Assembly (NCBI GenBank): GCA_009781815.1
Contig: WQVB01000026.1
Coordinates: 1-10,193 of the forward strand
Origin: Defluviitaleaceae bacterium
Lineage (GTDB): Bacteria > Bacillota > Clostridia > Lachnospirales > WRAX01
DNA: 10,193 bases
Direction: 5' to 3'
Of the stretch, positions 1 through 6,013 are shown in pieces. The first letter of the stretch is position 1. The number at the start of each line of letters is the position of its first letter. The translations under genes were made by a program, and so were the position numbers. The notes below the pieces were generated by a model. It was not told where the DNA came from. It saw only the letters and a list, made by a program, of their open reading frames with translations, and did not search any database.

Positions 1-120
1 ATCCACAGCGACACAAACCTAGACTCCACAGCAGAGCTCATAGTATACACCCAAGAAGGGCTAGGCATGTCTCTACCAGCAGGCACCGATATTATAATAC
101 GAGTTAGGCATGTTTATTAA
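1..120 (+). CDS. C-terminal fragment of an unidentified protein
   Basis: Reading frame 1 is open from the window edge to TAA at 118-120 and encodes 39 residues ending in ...IIIRVRHVY. The start and most of the gene lie outside the window. The fragment alternates hydrophobic and polar residues, as a beta-rich C-terminal domain would, but I recognise no motif and assign no function. It ends 21 bp before the yqeG start with no terminator-like hairpin between, so the two genes probably share a transcript. The frame is supported only by its openness, its plausible codon use and its position directly upstream in the same direction. Confidence 0.55.
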   Translation: MHSDTNLDSTAELIVYTQEGLGMSLPAGTDIIIRVRHVY

Positions 121-131
121 TTATAGTGAAT

Positions 132-135
132 GGAG
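132..135 (+). promoter_or_regulatory. Ribosome binding site that decides the yqeG start
   Basis: GGAG sits 6 bases before ATG 142. It overlaps the upstream in-frame ATG at 130-132, which has no Shine-Dalgarno sequence of its own, so initiation at 142 is favoured. Confidence 0.6.
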
Positions 136-141
136 AAGCCG

Positions 142-669
142 ATGATTTTTAAAAAACTTTTTGAAAAATATTTATACCCCAGCCAAATGGCAAAATCGGT
201 GTTTCATATTGATTATTTGGCTCTTTGGGACGATGGGGTGCGTGGGTTGATATTTGATATCGACAACACCTTAGCGGTTTTTGACACACCAAAGGCGGAT
301 GATAGAACAAAGGCTTTGCTTAAGCACCTTACAAAGATAGGCTTTAGCATTTGCTTTTTGTCTAACAACGGCAAAGGGCGGGTGATAGCTTTTAGTGAGG
401 ATTTTGATTATCCTCATTTTTGGAAATCTAAAAAACCCCGCCTTTTGGGGCTTAACAAGGCACTAGACGCTATGGATATGGACGCCAGCCAAGTTGTGAT
501 TATAGGCGACCAAATCTTCACAGATTGCTTTGTAGGCAGGCGTGCTGGCATATACACCATCTTAACACGCCCCATAGCCCTGCGGGATGAGTGGCAGGTA
601 AAGCTTAAACGTATGCCTGAAAGGATAGTGCTAAAAGCCTACGGAAAGCATCGCAAAAAGCAATCCTAG
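142..669 (+). CDS. yqeG: YqeG family HAD-IIIA type phosphatase
   Basis: This is a cytoplasmic HAD-superfamily phosphohydrolase of the YqeG family, common in Firmicutes; its physiological substrate is not known to me. All four HAD motifs are visible (numbering from the ATG at 130): motif I DIDNTL with D43 and D45, motif II S78 in FLSNN, motif III K102 in SKKP, and motif IV GDQIFTD with D127 and D132. Length, about 175 residues, is normal for the family. I start it at ATG 142 and not at ATG 130, because GGAG at 132-135 lies 6 bases before 142 and overlaps the 130 codon, and because family members begin just before a KKxF-like stretch. In Bacillus, yqeG clusters with aroE, and aroE follows here too, across a palindromic repeat. 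Confidence 0.93.
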   Translation: MIFKKLFEKYLYPSQMAKSVFHIDYLALWDDGVRGLIFDIDNTLAVFDTPKADDRTKALLKHLTKIGFSICFLSNNGKGRVIAFSEDFDYPHFWKSKKPRLLGLNKALDAMDMDASQVVIIGDQIFTDCFVGRRAGIYTILTRPIALRDEWQVKLKRMPERIVLKAYGKHRKKQS

Positions 670-719
670 CATCATCATTGGGGTTCACATCGATCTAATT
701 CGCCAATCACTTAAACTCG

Positions 720-737
720 TAGACTTGTAGCAAAACG
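720..737 (-). repeat. Flanking motif of the palindrome family, inverted, left of R1
   Basis: Read on the minus strand, this 18-base stretch matches CGTTTCGCTACAAGTCTA, found just right of R2, at 17 of 18 positions. It points outward from R1, while a degenerate version (TCGCTGAAAGTCTACTG, 912-928) lies on the other side. R1 therefore appears bounded by outer inverted repeats. Confidence 0.6.
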
Positions 738-744
738 ACACCTC

Positions 745-890
745 CCTACCGTCATCCCGTGCTTGACACGGGATCTAATTGGAGAAGGTCATGACCAATT
801 TAGCATGCACTATCCTACATAGATCCTGAGTCAAGCCTTACCCTTCTGCCTGCGGCATCAGGGAGACCAAGTGCTCAGGATGACGGTAGG
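745..890. repeat. Palindromic repeat copy R1, between yqeG and aroE
   Basis: This is a two-armed palindrome. The ends CCTACCGTCAT and ATGACGGTAGG are exact inverted repeats. The left arm is a perfect 8-bp stem ATCCCGTG/CACGGGAT (754-761, 767-774) with loop CTTGA. The spacer begins AATTGGAGAAGG and contains ATGCACTA. The right arm, stem ATCCTGAG/CTCAGGAT, has about 38 extra bases in its loop (near 836-873), and these can form an inner hairpin (TGCC/GGCA). Orientation is the same as R2 and opposite to R3 and R4. The copy fills most of the gap between two co-directional genes. No T-run directly follows the right arm, though seven Ts occur at 902-908, so a terminator role is possible but unproven. 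Confidence 0.9.
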
Positions 891-1054
891 ATAATTGAAT
901 GTTTTTTTATGTCGCTGAAAGTCTACTGTGGGCTTGATCTCGGATGCTTAGGTGAGTAGCAAAAATGCTTCTTTTGCGACCAGCCCGCAATCTCCCTGTA
1001 TCAACTTGCTTCTTGGCGAGTATACAGGCATGATTAGCACAATTAATAACAAAT
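891..1054. other. aroE leader region with degenerate repeat traces
   Basis: No gene is seen here. The stretch holds a run of seven Ts (902-908), a degenerate flanking motif (912-928), and a decayed arm-like sequence, GGGCTTGATCTCGGATG (930-946), resembling the lone arm at 2559-2584 read in reverse. It also holds a short inverted repeat, GCAAAA/TTTTGC (959-964, 972-977). Parts align loosely with the sequence right of R2, so this is probably eroded repeat-derived DNA. No convincing sigma-A promoter was found. Confidence 0.4.
995..1028. promoter_or_regulatory. Inverted repeat upstream of aroE
   Basis: CCTGTAT (995-1001) and ATACAGG (1022-1028) form a perfect 7-bp inverted repeat separated by 20 bases, ending 39 bp before the aroE start. 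It could be an operator or an RNA hairpin. No regulator is identifiable, and a chance 7-bp palindrome cannot be excluded. Confidence 0.25.
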
Positions 1055-1067
1055 AAGGAGTCAAAAC

Positions 1068-1838
1068 ATGTCCACATCGGCACACTTTCCGCCTCTCATC
1101 GCAAAAAGCATCAGCGGTAAAACCCAAGTTGTAGCCCTTATAGGGGCAGATACTCAAAACAGCCTCTCCCCCTTTATTCACAACTTTTTGGCAAGTAAGC
1201 TTGGGCATGATATGGTATACACTACATTTGATGTAGCCCCTTCAAATTTGCAAACAGCAATTGATGGGGCGTATGCCCTTGGCATAAAGGGCTTAAACAT
1301 CACCGCCCCCCACAAAGGCAATGCCCTAAAAGGCACGAGTGCCGTCAACCTGCTAAAATATACGCCACAAGGCTACAAAGGCTACAACACCGATATTTAC
1401 GGCATTGAAAAGGCTTTGGTGCATTGTGGCGGTAATGGGCTTGAAAGTGCGGTGATTTTGGGTGATGGAGGTGCATCAAAGGCTGCCGTTATTGCCTTGG
1501 AGAATATGGGCTGCAAAAACATCACCATCCTTTCCCGCAAGATGGGCAACCTGCATACTTTGAAGGGGTTGAAGGGATGCCTATTCATACAAGCCACCTC
1601 AGCCACCCCTGATGTCCTCTTACAAATCGCCCCACCAAATGTCCTTGAAGGCTTTGATGCAATTTTTGATATGAACTACCCCAAACAAAACCCTTGGCTT
1701 CAAGCAATGGATAACCTTGCAATTTTTAACGGTATCGCCATGCTTGTTTTTCAAGCCGTAAAAGGCTATGAGATTTTGTGGGATGTTAAAGTGCCTCAAC
1801 CCTTGATAGACCATCTTTTGGAGGTATTGTGTGAGTAA
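1068..1838 (+). CDS. aroE: Shikimate dehydrogenase, compact form
   Basis: AroE catalyses the NADPH-dependent reduction of 3-dehydroshikimate to shikimate in aromatic amino acid synthesis. Substrate-binding motifs are present: SLSP at 32-35, NITAPHK at 77-83 with the catalytic lysine K83, AVN with N94, and GYNTD with the catalytic aspartate D109. The Rossmann motif LGDGGASKAAV follows at about 131-141, and the C-terminal G-x-x-ML-x-x-Q pattern is visible. AAGGAG at 1055-1060 lies 7 bases before the ATG. At 256 residues it is somewhat shorter than the usual 270-290. Part of the shortfall is between K83 and N94, which are 11 residues apart where E. coli AroE has about 21. All catalytic residues remain, so I expect an active enzyme. 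It overlaps aroK by 8 bases and is translationally coupled to it. Confidence 0.93.
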   Translation: MSTSAHFPPLIAKSISGKTQVVALIGADTQNSLSPFIHNFLASKLGHDMVYTTFDVAPSNLQTAIDGAYALGIKGLNITAPHKGNALKGTSAVNLLKYTPQGYKGYNTDIYGIEKALVHCGGNGLESAVILGDGGASKAAVIALENMGCKNITILSRKMGNLHTLKGLKGCLFIQATSATPDVLLQIAPPNVLEGFDAIFDMNYPKQNPWLQAMDNLAIFNGIAMLVFQAVKGYEILWDVKVPQPLIDHLLEVLCE

Positions 1839-2343
1839 TATTGTGTTGATAGGCCCATCAGGTGCTGGCAAAACAACCCTAGGCAAAATGCTGGCTGATA
1901 GCCTTGGCATGGCCTTTTTTGACACGGATAAAGAAATAGAAAAAACGGCCAATATGCCCATCTCACAAATTTTCAAAACCTTTGGAGAGGGGCATTTTCG
2001 CCGTTTAGAGCATAATATATGCAAAAGATTTGTAGCCTTAAAAAACACCGTCATCAGCACAGGTGGTGGCACTTTTACAAACCCCCAAAATGCCCAATTT
2101 CTGCATGCTGATTGGATGGTAATATATTTGCAAGCTAGCCCTGAGGTAATCTTGCAACGCCTAGAGGTCGATAACACAAGACCTCTGCTACAAGGCGACA
2201 ACAAGCTAGCGTCTATCCAAGCTCTCTTACAAGAAAGAGAGCAAACCTACAAAAATCTAGCCACCATCACAATAGACGCCAATGATACCAACCTAGATGC
2301 CATTAAACTTGTAGCTAAACCAAAAAACATTAAACTTCCCTAG
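1831..2343 (+). CDS. aroK: Shikimate kinase
   Basis: AroK phosphorylates shikimate to shikimate-3-phosphate with ATP, the step directly after AroE. It shows the Walker A loop GPSGAGKTT (8-16), the shikimate-binding D33 in DTD, R57 in FRRLE, GGG at 78-80, the lid arginine R117 in TRPLL, and the R136-xxx-Y140 pair. Its 170 residues are typical of a single-domain kinase. The start is GTG at 1831, supported by GGAGG at 1820-1824 with 6-base spacing; the start overlaps the end of aroE by 8 bases. The TAG stop (2341-2343) shares its last base with palindromic repeat R2, so the final residues may have been reshaped when the repeat arrived. Confidence 0.94.
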   Translation: MSNIVLIGPSGAGKTTLGKMLADSLGMAFFDTDKEIEKTANMPISQIFKTFGEGHFRRLEHNICKRFVALKNTVISTGGGTFTNPQNAQFLHADWMVIYLQASPEVILQRLEVDNTRPLLQGDNKLASIQALLQEREQTYKNLATITIDANDTNLDAIKLVAKPKNIKLP

Positions 2344-2467
2344 TCGTCATCGAGCCTGTCCTCAGCTTGACTGGGGATGCTTGACACGGGATCTAATTGG
2401 AGAAGGGCGATCCTAGTTGGGCATGCACTAGATCACATAGATCCCGTGTCAAGCACGGGATGACGAC
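2343..2467. repeat. Palindromic repeat copy R2, between convergent aroK and the DUF1266 gene
   Basis: The ends GTCGTCA (2343-2349) and TGACGAC (2461-2467) are inverted. The right arm is a perfect 8-bp stem ATCCCGTG/CACGGGAT (2441-2448, 2454-2461) with loop TCAAG. The spacer (AATTGGAGAAGG...GCATGCACTA) is in the same orientation as R1. The left arm is expanded: between GTCATC and GCTTGACACGGG lie extra bases forming their own hairpin CCTCAG/CTGGGG around CTTGA, giving two GCTTGAC copies. The location between converging genes would suit a bidirectional transcription barrier, but no T-tract follows either arm. Confidence 0.9.
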
Positions 2468-2473
2468 ACTGGG

Positions 2474-2498
2474 GTTCGTTTCGCTACAAGTCTATTGC
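2474..2498 (+). repeat. Conserved 25-base motif flanking R2
   Basis: This motif begins 6 bases after R2, contains TTTCGCTACAAGTCTATTGC, and matches the sequence just right of R5 (10166-10190) at 22 of 25 positions. An inverted relative lies left of R1 at 720-737. It looks like the outer part of the repeat element. Confidence 0.65.
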
Positions 2499-2558
2499 AA
2501 AGTTGATCTGCAATTTCATCCCTTGCGATTGTTTGTCTTCAAGCGATTAGCATAGGGA

Positions 2559-2584
2559 GATTCCGAGTCAAGCCCGGAATGACG
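2559..2584. repeat. Lone palindrome arm inside the end of the DUF1266 gene
   Basis: This is a single arm of the repeat family, with stem TTCCG/CGGAA (2561-2565, 2575-2579), the TCAAG core in the loop, and the usual ATGACG end. Preceded by ATAGGGAG, it resembles the R5 left arm (GGGATCTCCCTAT) read in reverse. It overlaps the last codons and the stop of the minus-strand gene ending at 2568. Confidence 0.75.
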
Positions 2585-3980
2585 ATGAGAAAAACGGGCT
2601 ATCTTCGTGGTTTAGCAAATATTCCAACACGCTATACATATCTGCACAGTCCCTTCCATACCCCAAAGCACGCCCTAAAACATATGCCGCTAGGTATTCT
2701 CGCCAGCTTTCATACCTTTGGGTGGCGTTATAAGCTGCTAGTTGCATATAAACCCACACATCCTCTTCGGTTAAATATCCCATTTTAACGCTATTTCGTG
2801 CTATAAAGCCACTTCTGCCATAATCCCACGCCGCCAAAGTTTCGATTTTATCAAGCTCTTCTTTTGTGTACCCCAAAGAAAACAGTTGCTCTAAAGCCTT
2901 GATGTATGCCTGTTTTACCATGCTCCATTCTGGTATGGCTTCTATCTCCTTCAGATTTTCATCTGCATCAGGGGCGTGGCCTTCACCTCGGGCAAGGTAT
3001 ATAACCGTCTCCAAGGCATCCTCCCGCCCTTTAATGCCCCAAGCTTGAGAAAAGCCGACTTTAGAAAGCAAGTTTTTAACCTGTGGTCGCATGGCAAAAA
3101 CATGGGGAGAATCTCCATTAGCTATCATCAAAATAGAGCAAAAAGTTAGCAGGCGTTGCTTTTCTTCCGAAACTTCATTGTCTTTTTCAAAGCTTTTCAT
3201 CTTGCTTGTTGATAAGAAGTAAAGGCTAAAGCCTACATCTTCCCCTTCACCAGCTTCTTTTATTTCTCCGCTACTAAATTCCCTAACAATATGCTTAAGA
3301 AGCTCTAAGTTTATCATTTTATCAACATTGGCACGATAATCATAATACTTACCTTTCACATCAATGCCCTCGAAAAAATATTTGTCTTCACTAATGGTTA
3401 CCTTCTTTAGGTTTTCTAAGGGGATTTGGGCAAGAGCCAGCATAAATTTGCCTTTGTCATATGTTACGCTATTGCCAAACTCAAATTTTGCAAAATTTAT
3501 ATTTTCATGATTTAAATATTCTATCATAAAAGCACTATAAACCTCATTAAAATTTACAACAATATCCTCTATATTGGGGGTATTATAGCTAGATAAGTGT
3601 ATATATCCTTTATCTTTTGCAAAAAACCTAGCTTCATTTTTGTTTTTGTCATATGATATAATCTCTATTTGAAAATATTCAAAATGATATATCTCTTCTT
3701 TGTCTTTATTTTGTGAAATCATAGCCTTTTCATAAATTTTGACATGATATGGCCTTCTGACGCTAATGCTTATCGCCACTAAAACAATCAAAAGCACAAT
3801 TATTGAAAACACAAGCCATATAATAGATACAATTGTTGAAAAATTTAAAATAAACCACAGCCCAAACAGTATGGCGGGTATAGCAAGCAAATGATACTTT
3901 ATTTTTGTGCGGTGGTTTGTTGGTGCTTCATTTTGATATATTAGCTCCCCCAAATAAGTCTCGCCAGGTTTTTGGTTCAT
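2568..3980 (-). CDS. Membrane protein with PH-like regions and DUF1266 domain
   Basis: Two hydrophobic stretches (about 30-46 and 49-73) anchor the N-terminus. Residues 78-160 and perhaps 163-235 look like tandem PH-like beta domains related to bacterial DUF6585-type sequences; this is inference. The C-terminal part, from about 300 to 455, is a DUF1266 domain, recognised by WGIKGREDALE (314-324), AWDYGR (384-389) and a SW-x(8)-LGR-like stretch further on. Its function is unknown. ATG 3980 follows GGGAGG with 8-base spacing. The gene overlaps the end of the upstream helicase gene by 53 bp in another frame, so the two are co-transcribed. Its last residues, about SSSFRA, and its TGA lie within the lone palindrome arm, so the native C-terminus has probably been replaced. 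It may act as a membrane partner of the helicase. Confidence 0.82.
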   Translation of the reverse strand: MNQKPGETYLGELIYQNEAPTNHRTKIKYHLLAIPAILFGLWFILNFSTIVSIIWLVFSIIVLLIVLVAISISVRRPYHVKIYEKAMISQNKDKEEIYHFEYFQIEIISYDKNKNEARFFAKDKGYIHLSSYNTPNIEDIVVNFNEVYSAFMIEYLNHENINFAKFEFGNSVTYDKGKFMLALAQIPLENLKKVTISEDKYFFEGIDVKGKYYDYRANVDKMINLELLKHIVREFSSGEIKEAGEGEDVGFSLYFLSTSKMKSFEKDNEVSEEKQRLLTFCSILMIANGDSPHVFAMRPQVKNLLSKVGFSQAWGIKGREDALETVIYLARGEGHAPDADENLKEIEAIPEWSMVKQAYIKALEQLFSLGYTKEELDKIETLAAWDYGRSGFIARNSVKMGYLTEEDVWVYMQLAAYNATQRYESWREYLAAYVLGRALGYGRDCADMYSVLEYLLNHEDSPFFSSSFRA

Positions 3981-5721
3981 TTTTTATGCCTCCCTTTTCT
4001 CCATCGTCCATCCATATAACACGCCTTTTTGCCCTTGTCATGGCTACATACAATATACGTATCTCTTCCAAAAGCTTCTCTTCGTCCTCTATCTCTTTAA
4101 ACACTTCGTAATAGTTATTCATTATGGTTTTGCCATCTTTCGTCTTCACCATATAGCCTATGCGGTTGCCGACCACCACCACATCTACATCACCCTTGCG
4201 GGAGTGGCTTTTAAGGCTATGGTTTAGATATGGCAATATAACCGTGTCAAATTCAAGCCCTTTGGCTTTATGTATGGTCATCACTTGCGTGGCGGAAGGG
4301 TTGCACGTGGAGCTTTTTATTAGCTCCTTAACTTCCTCCGCCTGCCAGTTAGACCTTGTTAAAATAGCCGTTTCTCCATGGCTTTTTTCTATCAGCTCTA
4401 TCAAGTCTCCGCCAAAGCTTTCTATGCCGCATTGTCTGTCAAGGGTTTTAACTCCTACAAGCCTATCCTTTCTCTTATAATCCAATAGCTTTAAAGCACC
4501 CCAGCGGGCAAAATGGGCATCCATCTCTCTAAGTAAGCCTGCATCGCTTCGATAATTTTTGTTAAGGTGAAATTTCAAAAAGCTACGCCACCTGCCCTGC
4601 CGCAAGGTGTCAAAAGCCTTGCTGTTAGCCCCTCTAAAGCGATAGATACATTGCTTTGCATCCCCCACCGCAAAAAGATTAAAGCCAAGTCTATCTTGCA
4701 AGCCTTTGATAATATCTATTTGTGTGTCATCCGTGTCTTGAAACTCATCAACAAAAATATAGCTAGGCGATATGTTAAAGTCTGCGTGTAGACAATTTGT
4801 GTTGCTTTTCATCTTTATCATCAAATCTTTAAGGCTTGCCTCATTATATCCATCCAAAACAGCTTTAGCGTTTTCTGACCCATCTCTCAAAGCTCTTTTC
4901 ATCACCTTGTGAAAATCTCTATCCTCTTTACAATATCCCCAGTCTAGCTCTCGATCATCTGGGTCTATGCCTTTATCATACAATTGCTCCATCATTTCAA
5001 GAAAAATCGGCACATGCTCGTCCCCTTCTCCTCCCCATTTTAAAACAATCCTTAACTCTTCATCTTTTGCCTCTTTTGTACAAACAATTCTTATTTTAAA
5101 ATCTCTTTTGTAATTCAAAATTTTTAGCGCCAAGGAATGTATAGTGCCAATAAACATCTTGTTTATGGCGTTTTGCAGCTTTAAAGCCCCCTCATCCCCC
5201 GTTAAGGCATGGTATCTCTCAAAATATTGCTCAAGCTTCTCTTTCATGTGGGCGGCAGCTGCTTTTGTAAAGGTTATCATATATATCTCTTTAGGCAAGG
5301 TTGCGGCATTTAGTTGGTGAGTGTGGATGAGATAGCTTATACGCCTTATCATAGACGTTGTTTTGCCTGTGCCAGCACCAGCCATCACCATTATGTCTTT
5401 TTCGGGCTTGGCATGCTCTAAAAGATATTGAGGGAGGTTAAAGCTTGTTTTTTTATCAACATTCTTCAAAACCTTTCTAGATGAGCCTTGCAAATCTCCA
5501 TTTTTATATATTGCATGCTTAAGCTTAACCTTTACAAAATAAATCTCAACATGAAAATGGTTTTTTGCAAATTTATTTTGTAGTTTTTTGTATATATCAT
5601 CACAATTAGTTATAATATAAAGTTTTACACCCTCAAGCCAAGCTTGGTAAAGGGCTTTTGTGTCAACAGCATACCCCTTTGGCAAAAAGCAAGTCCACGA
5701 ATAATCTTTTCTTTTAAGCAC
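3928..5721 (-). CDS. Compact UvrD/PcrA-like superfamily 1 helicase
   Basis: This is an ATP-dependent DNA translocase or helicase with all the core SF1A motifs: Walker A AGAGTGKT (114-121), motif Ia TFTKAAA (150-156), GTIHSL (192-197), Walker B DEFQDT (325-330), motif III VGDAKQCIYRFRGA (352-365), NYRS (389-392), motif V TIHKAKGLEF (482-491) and motif VI LYVAMTRAKRR (557-567). At 597 residues it is shorter than UvrD or PcrA (about 720). The stretch between NYRS and motif V is only about 90 residues, so the 2B subdomain is reduced. A basic N-terminal region of about 100 residues before Walker A is unlike UvrD, and I do not recognise it. The start is GTG with AAGGAGG 7 bases upstream. It is probably not the housekeeping UvrD or PcrA; roles in repair or defence are both possible. 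Its 3' end overlaps the DUF1266 gene. Confidence 0.9.
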   Translation of the reverse strand: MLKRKDYSWTCFLPKGYAVDTKALYQAWLEGVKLYIITNCDDIYKKLQNKFAKNHFHVEIYFVKVKLKHAIYKNGDLQGSSRKVLKNVDKKTSFNLPQYLLEHAKPEKDIMVMAGAGTGKTTSMIRRISYLIHTHQLNAATLPKEIYMITFTKAAAAHMKEKLEQYFERYHALTGDEGALKLQNAINKMFIGTIHSLALKILNYKRDFKIRIVCTKEAKDEELRIVLKWGGEGDEHVPIFLEMMEQLYDKGIDPDDRELDWGYCKEDRDFHKVMKRALRDGSENAKAVLDGYNEASLKDLMIKMKSNTNCLHADFNISPSYIFVDEFQDTDDTQIDIIKGLQDRLGFNLFAVGDAKQCIYRFRGANSKAFDTLRQGRWRSFLKFHLNKNYRSDAGLLREMDAHFARWGALKLLDYKRKDRLVGVKTLDRQCGIESFGGDLIELIEKSHGETAILTRSNWQAEEVKELIKSSTCNPSATQVMTIHKAKGLEFDTVILPYLNHSLKSHSRKGDVDVVVVGNRIGYMVKTKDGKTIMNNYYEVFKEIEDEEKLLEEIRILYVAMTRAKRRVIWMDDGEKGGIKNEPKTWRDLFGGANISK

Positions 5722-5778
5722 AGCCTCACCTCCTTGTGAAATTGGATTTATTGCGAAATTAACTCCATCCTGCTCCGC

Positions 5779-5898
5779 ACTCCCCTACCGTCATCCCGTG
5801 CTTGACACGGGATCTATGTATGATAGTGCATACCCAATAAGGTCTGCCCTACTCCAATTAGATCCTGAGTCAAGCTCAGGATGACGGTAGGGGGGAGT
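5779..5898. repeat. Palindromic repeat copy R3, between divergent helicase and nitroreductase genes
   Basis: The outer ends ACTCCCCTACCGTCAT and the matching ATGACGGTAGG...GGAGT are inverted, with two extra Gs on the right. The left arm stem is ATCCCGTG/CACGGGAT (5793-5800, 5806-5813) and the right arm stem ATCCTGAG/CTCAGGAT (5862-5869, 5875-5882). The loops are CTTGA and TCAAG, and neither is expanded, so this is the cleanest copy. The spacer is the reverse complement of the R1/R2 spacer. A 10-bp direct repeat TTAACTCCAT brackets the region (5759-5768 and 5898-5907). The copy separates the two divergent promoters and lies upstream of the nitroreductase -35 box. Confidence 0.92.
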
Positions 5899-5932
5899 TA
5901 ACTCCATTGCCGCCCCCCATACCAAATCCTCC

Positions 5933-5961
5933 TTGCAAAGTGTGTAAATTTATGGTATAGT
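5933..5961 (+). promoter_or_regulatory. Sigma-A type promoter for the nitroreductase operon
   Basis: TTGCAA (5933-5938) and TATAGT (5956-5961) are separated by exactly 17 bases, within an AT-rich stretch that begins just after R3. Transcription would start near 5968, giving a leader of about 45 bases before the ATG at 6014. Confidence 0.7.
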
Positions 5962-6013
5962 ATTATCATTATAATTATATTTGAAAACAAGCCTATAGTC
6001 AAGGAGGATAAGC

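Noticed and set aside
761..795. TTGACA in the palindrome arms as -35 promoter boxes
   Set aside because: TTGACA or TTGACT recurs because it lies in the conserved loop; no -10-like hexamer is found 16-18 bases downstream in R1, R2, R3 or R4.
745..890. CRISPR-like repeats
   Set aside because: Copies are kilobases apart, palindromic over their whole length, and have a shared spacer in place of unique spacers; no cas gene is present.
948..1208. Minus-strand reading frame of 86 codons over the start of aroE
   Set aside because: It overlaps the clearly coding 5' end of aroE, has no recognisable domain and has no good ribosome binding site.
1620..2204. Minus-strand reading frame of 194 codons across aroE and aroK
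   Set aside because: It is the reverse of two well-supported enzymes whose catalytic motifs are intact on the plus strand; its translation looks like low-quality antisense.
2441..2467. Canonical rho-independent terminator at R2
   Set aside because: The stem is strong but GACGAC and no T-tract follows on either strand, so I list it only as a repeat.
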